Source: Symsagittifera roscoffensis (lineage: Eukaryota > Xenacoelomorpha > Acoela > Convolutidae). Taken from it: a DNA stretch of 64,000 nucleotides. Below the pieces are notes generated by a model that had not been told where the DNA came from, ran no database searches, and saw nothing but the letters and a program-made list of their open reading frames with translations. The stretch is taken from assembly GCF_963678635.1 (NCBI RefSeq), contig NC_087071.1, positions 8,849,842 through 8,913,841 on the forward strand, in the 5' to 3' direction. How positions within the stretch are numbered: the stretch's first letter is position 1; each line of letters starts with the position of its first letter. A program made the position numbers and the translations under genes. Shown one piece after another: positions 12,230-24,527 of this stretch.

Positions 12230-12712
12230 CACTGATTGAGAAGGAAATGGTGAAAAGGCACGATGTGGTGAGCAACACAGTTACCAGCCTGAGAACCGAC
12301 AAATTTTGTTCATATTTAGTCAATGAACTGGCAAAATAATTGAAGTTGAAGAAGCAGCTGATTTTTGAGATTGTCTACTGCAGACGAGAAGGCACGCTTG
12401 ACCTAGTCAGACGAATGCTCGGTGCAGTGGTACTGATTATTCTCGCGATGAAAGGGTTTCTATCATAGATTAAACAGCCTGACCCAGAGCAACTCAAAGA
12501 AGTTCTGAAGCTGCACTAGAACGCAGATCTTGCACTGAATTCACTCCAATTGAAGTATTACGACAATTGAAGCTTGCAGGACTGACTGGTATCATGCCTA
12601 ATACAGACATAGGGGAAATGAATCCAGGCGCGAGCAAAGCGGTAGACAGACAACCAGTCAATGCTATAGGAACCAGAGTGAGATCTCTTTCGCTCTGTTC
12701 CTGGTGATTAAA
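12230..12712 (+). pseudogene. Decayed coding remnant of higher GC content, unrecognised (copy 1)
   Basis: Two protein-like stretches in different frames are separated by stops. The first reads LLELSPLIEKEMVKRHDVVS and continues to a hydrophobic segment (RRMLGAVVLIILAMKGF). The second, about 57 codons, includes LKLAGLTGIMPNTDIGEMN. GC content and codon use resemble transposon genes more than the surrounding DNA. It lies between two LINE fragments and is probably a fragment of another element. No family was assigned. Confidence 0.35.
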
Positions 12713-12775
12713 TTTATCGTGACCTGCTCAACAATGCCTACAGTCAAACTCTAGATCCGAAAACAAAAAAATGTA

Positions 12776-13102
12776 GTAAGCCATTCTAACTACTTGTTCG
12801 CCACAAAAACACAAAACAACTTCTATATTTTATAACAGCCTGTAATTATGGCTCGATGAGAGTCACGGAGAATTGCTGTTTATAACTACTGTTTTTCTGA
12901 ATTTCTGGTATCCTTCAAAGTCTTCAAGTCTTACTGGTGGTTTTTTGACTTTTGAAATACTTGTCAATAAAAGAATAATTTTCAGGATTTCTATTAGGCT
13001 CATCGCTTCCAATAACATCTTTTTAGTGGTGCACATGCTGTGATACATTGTACTATAACAATGTAATTGTTTGGAACTTTCTCTCTCGGTTTGATTCTTC
13101 AT
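12776..13102 (-). pseudogene. Second, separate LINE linker fragment (copy 1)
   Basis: This is a diverged direct copy of 10805-11110: ggttcgcca/gttcgccac, tcttcaag-c/t-cttact, ccaataacatctttttag, tgtgatac-g/a-ttgta. Translated on the minus strand, both encode a peptide of the type YHS.CT.KKMLLEAM followed by VRLEDF.GYQ.F. The fragment at 12863-13102 keeps a 79-codon open frame, but no flanking endonuclease or polymerase belongs to it. Confidence 0.55.
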
Positions 13103-13179
13103 AACAAGATCTGTAACCGTCTTTCAAAAATTTTGAACTGAACAATTTCCCTGTAATTTTTTTTCTCGTAATTTGTGCA

Positions 13180-16100
13180 GTAAAATTGTTGACTAATTTT
13201 CGTAGCAACTAGTTTTACCAATAAGAAACATACTCTTAATCATAGTAGCTGATTTTCGGCAGGACCTTATTAGACATGCTACTGTTGTGCACTTTAATTG
13301 AATTTTTACCAGCCATTAATCACGACACGTGTTGCGTTCAAGATGATAGGCTCTTCTGCTTTTGCACCTCAATCTGTCGGAGCCAAATCGTGGTTCGCTT
13401 CTAACACGGAACCTCAACTTTTTACAAATTAAACGCAACAGCCAAAAAATTTCCCACTTTTAGGTAGAAAAACACCCTCTTTTTACCTAAATTACGCAAA
13501 CACAGTAGACAGCCCATAAAAATTTTTGTTTTTTGTTGGACAGTGTTTATTTGAACCATTTCAGATGGATCAAACCAAAAATCTCCTTAAATTGGGATAA
13601 AGTGCCAAAATTGTCTCAAGGAAATAAATTCAATACCTCAGCTTATGACGATCTCTTTGAATTTTTTTGCTTATGTGATGAATTTAGAAAAACCATAGAA
13701 TAACGAGCTCGAGATTTTTTAAAATTTTATCAAAATTTGGACCGTCAGGTAAGTTTGTTGGGAAGTCTTCCACTCAAGTTGAATAGCAGTTCACTCCAAC
13801 TTCCGGAGTTTCTAAATTGATTGACGGAAGCCTTCGGCCCGACACTGAACTCTTAGCGTGTTTTCCGCAAATGTAAGTTTAGTTGTTCTGATTCTTCACT
13901 TCTGTTTTTCAGTTGCTGCAGGAAAACCCTGCATCACAGATCAATTTCACAACTTTTTTGTAACAACTCTCAAAAGTGAGCCAACTCGGGTACTTCACGC
14001 AGCCAGTTATCACCATTCAAGTCAACAGTTCACTTTAGAGAATATAAATGGAAATTAAAATTTGTTTTTTCTGGTTGTGAATGTAATTAAATCAAATGTT
14101 AAGAAGATAACCTGCAGGTTGTATCAAAAATTACCAAACGCTTAAGTAAACGGAAGTTTTGGAGGGGTGTCCCAATTTATAACAAACGCAATGTTTTGCG
14201 AGGCACTTTCATTACGCAATGTTATGCGAGGCACTATGTGAGAAGTTAAAAAACCATACTTGGGAACGATTTGATGAACCTTAGGAAACTAATGGAGCGC
14301 AATGGCTGACACAAATCAGTACCCTGGAAGTTGGTCCACGAAAGTGCGGCAGGCATCCTTAGTCAAGTTTTTGAGGTTGAGAGCAAGTCACTAGACATTG
14401 AGAATATATCTTCTCTCGACCTCAATTAAATAAGAATCCACCAATGCTGATGGTTCGTTGAAGAAGCAATCATAACCAACAATTTGAAAACAATTTGAAA
14501 AATCCAACAAAAAATCAAATAGTTTTCAGCACAAAAAAAATACAGTTATGTTGATCATCGCTGAACTCAGCATTTTCTTTCAACCTCAAATCATTAGACT
14601 GTCTTGTTCTGGATATAACTCCAGCTTTTGGGGACAAACTAGTAGGCTTTTCACCACTAGAAAGGAGGACATAAAAAAACGGACTCATTGAGAAGTCTAA
14701 CTGTTTAACTGACCGGTGTGGGTTGAAAAATGCCAAGGTTGTTGAGAACAATGCTTGTAAGAAAAAAAGCCGCATATGAAACGCGCGACGAGTGTAGGAG
14801 CAGGAAATAACACAAAATTTTACCCGTAACCTTTCTACTTTTTTTTCGAAAGTGTACAAGTCTAAATCGAAAATAATAATTTTACAGACAAATTACTTAA
14901 ATTAGAATCTTTACAAGTTAAAGGTACCTTTGATTGAATTTGGCTTTTTTATTGGTTGAATTTTTGCCCGCTGGCTAAGAACCAATTTTTTTGTAGAGTA
15001 GCTTAAATCATTTTTGTCTTTTGATTTTCATCGTCATTTAGATCTTTTCAATGTAAAATTCTTGATAGAACACGCAGTTGCGATAACATTTTAAAGTCTG
15101 ACATGAAGTTCTCGATACAAAAAAAAAACAAAATTGATTGTTGGGTTGAGTCGTGCCATACTTGTGCGAACCAGCTTTTACAATAAAAAGCATAGACGCG
15201 ATAATTGGAGCTGGATTCCGGCAGGACATCTTTGAACATGCTAACGTTGAGCACTTTCTTGACAGCCTAGATTGTTTAACAGTCGTTATTCAAGTCACAT
15301 ATGTCGTTAAAGCTGATAGGTTTTTCAAGCTCTTCTGTTTTACACCTCAATATGTAGGAGCCAATTCGTGGATCGCTTTCGGCACGTAACTTAGGATTGT
15401 TACATATTAAACGCAATTGTCGGAATAAACCCCAACTCTTGATATATATAAAAACATCATCTTATTTTCTAAGTAACTTGCGCGAGCGCATTTACAAACA
15501 GGGTTTGGAACCTACAAAAATTATTTGATCTATTTCAAATTGATCAAGTCAAAACTCGCCTTAAAAGGGCATAAACAGACAAAAAAATTTTCCAGTAATT
15601 AAATTGAATATCTCATATCATGACAATAAATCTCGAAATATTTCCAGTACTGTGAACAATTTAAAGGATAATTTAAGGAACTCAAAATTTTTTTAGTTTT
15701 CTATCAATTTTTGGTCCGTCAGGACAGTTTTTTTGGGAAGCTATGCACTCAATTTGATCCTAGTTTACTTCAAAATCCGGCGCTTCTCCTTTATTTGCCA
15801 GAAGCCTTCGGCTCCAGAGTGGTTTTTTAGCGTGTTTCCGCAATTTTACCTTCGATTTTTCTAATTTTTGACTTTTGAATTTCAGTTGCTGCAATATAAT
15901 TGTGCATCACAGACACCTTTCAAAAAATTAGAAAGAATGATTCAGGTCGAGAACTTCTTTTTATGACCGACTGGCACAATTATAGATATTTAGGTACAAG
16001 AGTAGCTGCTTCATCAAAAATTTTAAATTTATAGGTCTGCAAATTTAGTATTTTTGCTGCTGACCTTTCGGGATACAAATTTTGTGTGCTTTGATTTCGG

Positions 16101-18643
16101 GGTCGCCGATTATCTTTTTTGTTATTGAATATATCGACCCGTCTCAGCTTAAATAATTATTCAGGCAACTCAAACTTCCCACTCAAGTATGCACAAGATT
16201 CCAACTCAAGGAAGCAATTGACTGTAGCAGTCGTTCACTCAAGTCACAAATGAACTGAAGAAAAACAAGCCCTATAATCATTGGCTCATGGGTCATGGCA
16301 CTATCTCTCGTTTTTTTTTACCGCAATCAAATGAAGCCATCTCACGATTTGCTTAGGACATGGACCTTACAGTCGTTATAACTTAGAGGCCACTACAAAA
16401 ATACCTACCAATTTTAGATAGAAATGGGCACGCCCAATACTAAGTCTCTAAATACCTAAAACCTTCAAACGCAGTTACTCACAAGTCTGGGATCTCAATG
16501 AATCACCATAAGTTTTTTTTGGACAACCCATTTTTTCTATTTCAGATGGATAAATCTAACTCTTGCCTTACCTCAACATGACCATCAAATAAAACTCGCT
16601 CAAGTTATTAAACTTTTTAGGGTAAGGGCAAGTCAGTAGACACTGAGAAGATATCTTCAACTCAATCCCCAATAAGGAGGCATCCACCAATACTGATGGC
16701 TCATTGAAGAGGCAACGATAACCAAAAAATTGAAAACATTTTTAAAAGTCTAACAAAAATTCAAATAAATTTTACCACAAAAAATACAGTTATGTTGATC
16801 ATCGCTGAACTCAGCATTCTTTTTCAGTCTCAAATCAAAAAAGGGTTATAGACTGTCTTGTTGTGGATATACCTCCACCTTTTGGGACAGACTATTAGGC
16901 ACTTCATCACTAGAAATGAGAAATAAAGAAAAACGGACTCACCGAGAGGTCTCCATGTTTAGCTAAGCGGAGTGGGGTGAAAAATGCCGAGGTTCTTGAG
17001 AAATTATTGGCTGGTTGAACATTCAAACCATAATTTTCATTTCACGAAAAATGTATATGAAAAAAAGGCCCCGAATGAACCGCGCAACGAGTGAAGGAGC
17101 AGGGAATTGGAACTTAAAATTTACCCGGTAACCTTTCTATTTTTTGTTTCAAAATTGTACAAATCTACATGGAAAACAATTGATTACTTAAGTTTCTTAA
17201 AAATGTTCAGAGATTAAATGTACCTTTGATTGAATTTGGCTTTTTGATTTGCTTAATGGTTTGCATGCTGGCTTAGAACCAATTTTTTTTGTAGAGTAAT
17301 GTAAATCATTTTGTCGATTGATTTTTATCGTCAATTAGATTTATTCAATGTAAAATTCCTGATAGAACACGCAGTTACGATAACGTTTGAAAGTCTGACA
17401 TGAAGTTCTCGATAAAAAAGCAACAATGATTGTTGGATTGAGTCGTGCAATACTTGTGCGAACCAGCTTTAACAATAAGAAGCATAGATTCGATAATCGG
17501 AACTGATTTCCGGCAGTACATTTTTGAACATGCTACCGTTTTTCTATTTTTTGGAAAGCCTAGCCTTTTAACAGACACCAATCAACTCACATATGGCGCT
17601 AAAGATGATAGGTTTTTCAGGCTCTTAGGTTTCACATCTGTAGGATAACATTCGTGATTCGCTTTCAGCACGGAACTTGTTACAGATTAAAGGCGATCGA
17701 CCAACTCAAAACTCCCTGCTTTATCGACCAACTCAAAACTCGCCTTAAAAGGGCACAAACGGAAAACTTTTTCCCCATTACTTAAATTGAATATGTTAAC
17801 TCCTGACAAAAAATCTAGATTTACATCCAGTTTTGTGATCAATTTAAAATAAAGATAAACTTGTCAAATTTCAGTTAAATTGTTAAATTTCAGATTTTTT
17901 TTGTCAAGTTTCGGACCGTCAATTCACTTCATTGTTTGTCAAGTTATGGATCGTAAAATCAACTCTTGGGAAATTACACAAATTGAATATAATTCACTTT
18001 AATATTTGGCGTTTCTCATTCAAAATTCAATATTTACTGATTCAAATTTTTTGCGCCTTTGGCTCCAGCCTAAAATTTTAGCGTGTTTTCCTTCGATTGT
18101 TTTGATTTTTAACTTCTGGTTTTCAGTTGCTGCAGGATAACTATTTCATAGGTTTAGAATAATTAATTCTTGTCGGAAACTTCGTCTTATGATCGACTGG
18201 CACAAGGATAGATATTTAGGTTTAAGAATAGCTGGTATGGCAGACCAGCTGTTTCAACAAAAGTTCAAAAATGATCAATTTGCGTTTTTTAATGTTTTTG
18301 CTGCTGACAATTTGGGATGCAAATTTTGTGTGCTTTGATTTCGGCGCAGCTGATTATCTTTTTTGGGATTGAAAAAATCGACCCGTTTCAGCTTAAATAA
18401 TTATTCAGGAAACTCAAACTTCCCACTCAAGTATGCACCAGCGTCCGACTAAAGGAAGCAATTAATTGTAGCAATCGTTCACTCAAGTCCCATATGAGTT
18501 CAAAAAAACAGGCTCTATAATCATTGGCTCAAGGGTCATGACCCTGTCTCTCGTGTTTTTAAACAGCTACCAGTGGGAGCAATCTAAAACCTAGTGGGGC
18601 CACTATTGAAATACTCCCAACTTTATGTAGAAATAGCACACTC
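13180..18643. repeat. Degenerate ~2.3-kb tandem subrepeat family (three members C-A-B)
   Basis: Three diverged relatives lie head to tail: C about 13180-15003, A about 15004-17303 and B about 17304-18643 (cut by the unit boundary). Shared blocks include the accagctttta-caataa-aagcatag region, the tttccggcag-acat-catgct region, ttagcgtgttttcc, and tttcag-ttgctgca. They differ at many positions, so this family is far older than the 15-kb duplication that now copies it. In C the shared block looks like a 40-nt intron (gtaagtttag ... tttttcag), suggesting descent from an expressed gene or element. The original function is not recognisable. Confidence 0.65.
13858..14058 (+). pseudogene. Exon-like remnant inside subrepeat C
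   Basis: A gtaagt donor-like site, a 40-nt pyrimidine-rich interval and tttttcag precede ttgctgcaggaaaaccctgc. The tttcag-ttgctgca block is conserved in subrepeats A and B (near 884 and 3119) while the flanks diverged, as expected for a former exon boundary. Read without splicing, the same stretch gives a signal-peptide-like 66-codon frame that begins with GTG; I consider that fortuitous. The same remnant recurs at 28873-29073. Confidence 0.25.
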
Positions 18644-18963
18644 ATTTTCTACTTATTATATAGTCCATTATAATGGCTTTCAAATGAATTATAATGGGGG
18701 GGGGGGGGGGTTTACAATGGCTTACAGGGGGGGGGGGGTAATTGCATGGGGTGCTCTGGAAGGGGGTAATGGCTTGGGGGGGGGGGGGTAATGGAAGGTG
18801 GTTACATAATTGAGTAACATAAAAACGTAACAAAAACATCAAAGTTGGGCAGAAAAAAATTAAATTGAACAACAAGTAACCATCTTTAGTTTAAAACGTA
18901 AAAAAGACTTTATGTGCGTTGAAATTCGCATCTGAGTAAGTGTAAAAAATGTAATAAGTTTTA

Positions 18964-19116
18964 GTTTCACTGTCAATATCCACAAATGTGAAAAAAAAAT
19001 CGATTATAATGGATGAAAAACGGATTACGTTGCCTCAAAAAATAGTAATATTAAAGTCCATTTTTAATTGATTATAATCATTTTGTTTTCACTTTTGTGG
19101 ACACTGACAAGGAAAC
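18964..19116. mobile_element. Short inverted-repeat (MITE-like) element, copy 2
   Basis: Identical in structure to the element at 3952-4104 and carried along by the 15-kb duplication, so it is not an independent insertion. Confidence 0.6.
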
Positions 19117-20334
19117 TCATTTATAATTGATTTTTATTCATGGAACTCCAATGCGGGTGCACCCTTCTAACGCCCCCTAGGTAAAATACCCGCTTTGACC
19201 AATCGTAATCTCTTAAAGCATCCTTTTGCGCTTGCTGCTCGTATATGATGCTAAGTCTGTCGATATGCGCGCCAATATATGCTTTTTGCTGAAAAAGTTT
19301 CAAAATACTGAAAAACAGCTTTCATTCACAAGTTTATTGCAAAAATATCTGTGGCTCAAAAGTTTTAATGAAAAATTTTTATAAGAGTTTTGCGGACTTT
19401 GTTTCAATTTTCCTAGAAAAAAATTGATAATTTGAACTTTTGTTTTCAAAACTCGTCTTCTTCTGCGATCCTTGCATGATTTTTATTTTAAAAAAATAAC
19501 AGCAGAATGCTAATAAATTTATTCGCAATTAAACAAAAACTTCTTATAGAATCACTTGCTTCAAAATTCGTTCCTTTCATTGAGGTTAAAATAATTACGT
19601 AATGAATGGAGCTTTGCAATTGATCAACAAACCTTGATTGGAGCTTACACGCTTTAAAATTTCTTGAACTTTTTCAACTAATTAGTCAAAACGACGGCTT
19701 TAAGCAAGTTTATCAGGGGCGGATTTAAGATTTTCTGGACGAGGGGGGCGTGTTTCGTCCACCTCTTTTAAATCGATCAAATTGTTTTTCGAAGCTCTAC
19801 TAATTTTTGCTGATCTTTTTTAAAGAGACCAAATTAATTTTCGAATTTCTCTTAAGTTCCTTTTTACACCCTATTTGGACCCATTTTTGACGCTGTACAA
19901 AAATTTTAGATTTGGCCAGCCAAAACTGGATGTCATAATTAGTACACAAGGGCAGAGGGGATCTAGGTTTTTCTCAAGTGGGGGGGGGGGGGGCGAATTT
20001 TCGAAAAAATTATCGAAACTTTATCTTCCTTTTTTTAGGTCGACCAAACTATTTTTCCGAGCACTCACAATCACTATAAAAACTCTATTTTGATCAAATT
20101 TTCTGCGCCGCTTGCAAAACTTTGAAAAAAAAACAGGCCAAAAAAGGCGTTTAGGCAACTTTTGGAAGCATTTTTGACCAAAAACTCGAGCTTCTTCGGC
20201 GCGCGCTTCCCCTCAGAATTAGTATATATTGGCGCCTTAGGCGCCTTTAGAAAAATTTTGGGGTCAGCCAGCCAAAAATTGAGATCTGAAAATAGAACAA
20301 ATGGGGACCCTTTGGGTAGTCAGGGAGTCGAAAG

Positions 20335-21231
20335 TTAATGTTTTGTATTATTAACAGAAACGAACTTGTTTTCGTCGTAAAGGTTGTCATACAGACAAAC
20401 TTCATTATACCACCACGTGTAGTTAATAAATATAACTACAGATGAGCTTGCAGTTGAAATCAAATCAATCAAAGCTTGAAGAAACAGCAAATAGAAGTCC
20501 AGTTCTCTCAATTTGTCGACGAATTTGAAGCAAGCCATGCAATATAAATTCACACCAATCACAGAAACGCACAGAAGCAGCTAAAAGGACATAGTTTTAT
20601 GGTAATTTAATGTGTTTTTTTAACTGAATCTTTTTCACTTCTAGTTTTTTTTTTATAAAAGCTCGTAAATTAAATTTATTAGTTTTAGTCGAAAAAAACA
20701 CTGTAAGCAAATAGAAAAAACTCGGGTTATAATTTAAAATTTTTTTCTTTTTCTGTCAAATCGCCTTGTTTTTGAACTGTTAATAAAATCCTATTTAATC
20801 GTGGTTGTCAAATTTTTGTGTAAATCGATCAAGAAACTGTTTTTTCTTAAGGCGTCATAATTTGCTTCATTACGCAAGTACTGACTTGATCATGCATTTC
20901 TATTGAAGTATTAATCGGAAAAATCAGTGTAATTGAAAAAAATGGAACTTGATACTAATGAATTTTTCCTGGGTTTAAAACAGCTGGAAAATTATTTGTA
21001 CTTAGGTTTGAAAAATTGCTTTGTTGCTGTTTTGGATCCCGAATTTCTTTCAGAAATCTGACTTACGTATAATAATTGAGCAAATGACCTTAGTTGTAAT
21101 TGGTCCTCTTGGAACCTAAGCACTTCAGACGATAATTCGTAGTCTTTTTCATTTGAATAGTCATCTTCAACATAATGAAAAGGACTGAAATCAGAAGAAG
21201 TTCTGAGAAAAGGAAAAATAGTTGAAGACAT
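20335..21231 (-). CDS. Candidate two-exon membrane protein, copy 2
   Basis: Same model as the copy at 5320-6216: exon 1 21231-21067, exon 2 20580-20335, both splice sites intact. One base differs in exon 2 (cagttg at about 20451 versus cggttg at 5433). In the predicted frame it changes an ACC threonine codon to ACT, a silent change that is compatible with, but does not prove, constraint. Confidence 0.4.
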
Positions 21232-21936
21232 TGTTTTCACTTCGAAATGAAAACTACCAACAAAAATTTTCAAATGGTTATTTTTTCTTAATCCCGTTAA
21301 TTGCGATTATAATAATTGGTTTCGAGCAGTATGTTCAATTTTTTTATCGCAAATTTCGGCACTATAAGGTATTTTCACGTTTTGAAAAAAAAAATTCTTG
21401 GCTGTGCGAAAAAAAACGAGATTTTGTTCTTTGATCTTTTAAATCAGCTAATTAGAAAATCAAAAGGGGGAATAAAAACCAGGCGGGGAATACAAAAACT
21501 AAGAGGATGCAAAGTTCTCCTGCTTTTTAAACTGTTGAAATGAAATAAAAAACTGGAACAATTTACATGAACATTATTGGCAAAAAGATTTCATTTTTCT
21601 TTTGCAACAAGAATTTTAACAATTTATATGAAGGAAAAATGATTGAGTTTTTTCAAGCTTAAAATATGGCATATCTCGTGAAAAAGCACAAAAACATAAA
21701 AACAGTAAACTGTAGGCTATTAACCCGAGCAAAAAATCTAAGTCATTAAATATAACTTTTTATATGTAGTTGATGTATTTCTTTGTGTCGGAATAACATT
21801 TTTAGGTGAATAAGAAAAATATAAGTTCTTGCAGGAATTGAAACCCGTTCCAAAGAAAATTGCTAGACTTTTTAGACGAACTACTTTTAAAAAATGTAAA
21901 ATTTTATCCGAGTAGTCAGAAAACTACTCTAAAGAA

Positions 21937-23035
21937 TGACAGAGCGACCAAAAATAGCGATCACGCATGAAATGGATCGTGCAATCGTAAACATGATAGC
22001 AAAAAAAGTTAAGCCCGGTGAAATCGATCAGACAAAAAAACCGAACCAAAAACACTGACCGACACATTAGAGATAAGATTTCCTTCGATAGTCAGCAGAA
22101 AACTGATATCAGCTCTGGCAACTTAATGAAAGAACCTAAATATCTGCGATACGTTATTCGGGCGAAACACGAGGAGATGCAAATAATGGGACAGGACAGC
22201 ACTACTATCAGTCTCGACAAGATTCTCACGTTAAAAACGGACTTGTCTTGATGATGAAAAAGTGACAATACCAAGAATGTTATCATATGGATGCGTCGAA
22301 GTGTTCCACGCAAAACACCTTGGCTAAATAGGAATGACTTCATCCTCAAAGAAGTGGAAACACAAACCTAGAAACATAATCATCCAGATGGCAAACCAAG
22401 AGGCAAACATAATCATCTGCAGAGGGAAAACATGTTCTATATTTGGTTAAAAGGTCAAGCCACAATCACTCGCTCACATTAGATACCACTAAATCAGTTG
22501 ACAAAATAAAAAAAAGGCCAAGTATATTTTGATTTTATCGGCTCCTACGCGACGCAAACAGAATCTGAAACACACATACTTACAACTGCTCTCGAAACTG
22601 GCCTAAAAATATCATAATCCTAATCCAGAGCGAGAACAAAAGCTTGACAGATATAAGAGTAATAACTCAGCAGGAAATGGGGAAAAATTATGCGGACTAC
22701 AAAGTATGTATTGCTTAACCGTAGCTAGAGGTGAAAACTTAAACTTAAACAAAAAACTTAAGTAAGCGTGAAGCCTGCTTATCGGGTATAGAGAAGGAGT
22801 GCTTATACGTCAATTCAGCGAATCTCAGTTCATGAAAGAGAATATTGAAAGATTACAGAACCGTTCGATTGCAAAATTGATGCAATATTATGCCATATTC
22901 GAATTAGTCAAAAACCGTGCCAAAAATTGTAAAGCAACTAAGATCATTCATTGGATCCTATCAATATTTCAAAAAAATCATTCCCGGCATAGCACAGAGT
23001 TGAAAAAACTTAGACTTTCTTCCAAAATCGGATAA
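21937..23035 (+). pseudogene. Decayed protein-coding region, unrecognised (copy 2)
   Basis: Duplicate of the region at 6922-8020 with the same internal frame changes, so the decay predates the duplication. Confidence 0.4.
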
Positions 23036-23265
23036 GAATTTCGAGTGAAAGAAAAGCCCAGCAAATCGTTTGAGCTATTGAAACAAAAATCAACCAATCG
23101 TACTACAAAATCCAAATCGTCATGAGCAAATAGAAGTAACTAGAATTGAATGCCATGAAAAGCGGGGTGCGCAAACAAATAAAAAACGTTCACCGTACAA
23201 AAAAAGCATTGAAAATTGAACATAATTTTCGTCCATGCTCGACCTATGCTTCGACATTCTCGACC

Positions 23266-23353
23266 ACAATTGGGTATGTTTTGACTTTTCCGGCCAAAAT
23301 TGAGTATGTTTTGACTTTTTCGGCCAAAATTGGGTATGTTTTGACTTTGCACT
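23266..23353 (+). repeat. 30-bp minisatellite (copy 2)
   Basis: Same three units as at 8251-8338. The unit count has not changed since the duplication. Confidence 0.85.
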
Positions 23354-23407
23354 CTCCTTAAAATTGCTTCTCGACCGCGGAATTTCAGTCGCAAACCTTC
23401 ACTTGCT

Positions 23408-24041
23408 CATTAAGAGGCCAAACTGTGCACTGGATAGGCGCATAATTTTGTGTCTGTATGTTCCTGGATTCTAGAGACAAGTCTTTAAAATTGTTCCAAA
23501 ATGTAAGTGGATCCCATTTACAAATAGCTGTAACGCAATTTTGGTCGGCACATTGATTTTGTTGCAGATTCTGCAACTATCGAATATAGGTAGTTTTTCC
23601 GGATTCCTCAAATCTAAGTGGTTTCCTCAAAGTTATGTGGATTCCGCTTACAATTTGCGGATTCCGCTTACAATTTGCGGATTCTGCTTACAATTTGCGG
23701 AATCCGCTAACACTTCGCGGATTCGGCCTACATTTGCGGATTCCACTTCCTGTTGTGGATTCCGCGACAGCTTAAGTTTACTTAATACAAATTTTATTAT
23801 TTGTTCGTGAATTCCGCAAAGTGGTTCCGGATTCCATACATTTTGTTGCGGATTCCGCAAAGGTGCATGTTTTTGGAGCAGTTTTGAGCAACTTAGTGTT
23901 TTAGCTATTTGACCGTGGAATCCAAAACAGCAGAGAAGATTAAAGAAAAATATCGATTTTGCGGATTCCACGCCAAATCTGATTTTTGCCTGTTCGGAAT
24001 CCGCTTACAATTCACAAAATGCACAGTTTGGCCTCGTAATG
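23408..24041. mobile_element. Foldback element with internal 20-bp repeats (copy 2)
   Basis: Ends at 23408-23429 and 24020-24041 repeat the inverted 22-mers of copy 1. The internal tandem lies at about 23643-23750. Confidence 0.6.
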
Positions 24042-24527
24042 CTCGACTTTCAAAGTCGAAATATAAGTCGAGCACATCGACCCGGAATGCAAAAGCAACA
24101 TCGGGATCTCTCTTTAAAATGCACCAGTTAACAACCACCTGAGAGTAAGCTTAGTGGATGCCCCCCTTAAATCAATTAAAAGTTGATTAAAAAGCCCGAA
24201 GGAAGAACGAAAATAATCCGTCAAATTGAGAAGGACTCGAAAATAGTCATTACTTGGCCACAATGATTTGACTTTTTTTAAGTGTCTAAACAATTTTTAG
24301 GCATTTTCAACAATCGGCCTAGTTAAGAATAAAACTTGAGCAAAAACTGATAATCTTCAGTCATTTAAACAAGGTGGATCTTAAGAAAAAAAAATACACT
24401 TCAGATATAACGTAGACAATTATAAAAAGAAACAATTTAATCATTTTATATCAAGATTTAAGCTGAGTGTAAGTCATTAATAATCAGCTAAAAAATATGT
24501 TCATTTTAGTAATTAAAAATTGCACTC

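Larger units (their letters stand above)
3641..18643. repeat. Complete tandem segmental-duplication unit, copy 1 (15,003 bp)
   Basis: The unit boundaries come from the right edge of the array. The last copy stops matching after gcacactc at 33658, so the equivalent points 3640 and 18643 must be unit ends, and attttctacttattatatag at 3641 a unit start. Differences from the next copy are few: homopolymer lengths (the G runs near 3693, 3719, 3766 and 4968) and scattered single-base changes. This means a recent tandem duplication or, less likely, an assembly duplication. Confidence 0.85.

Noticed and set aside
13858-14058. Signal-peptide-like 66-codon frame in subrepeat C
   Set aside because: Begins with GTG, reads through what looks like an intron, and is not conserved in subrepeats A and B.
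18594-18875. Gly-rich and Pro-rich overlapping frames
   Set aside because: Created by the long G runs on one strand and C runs on the other. Frame and length change between the two copies.
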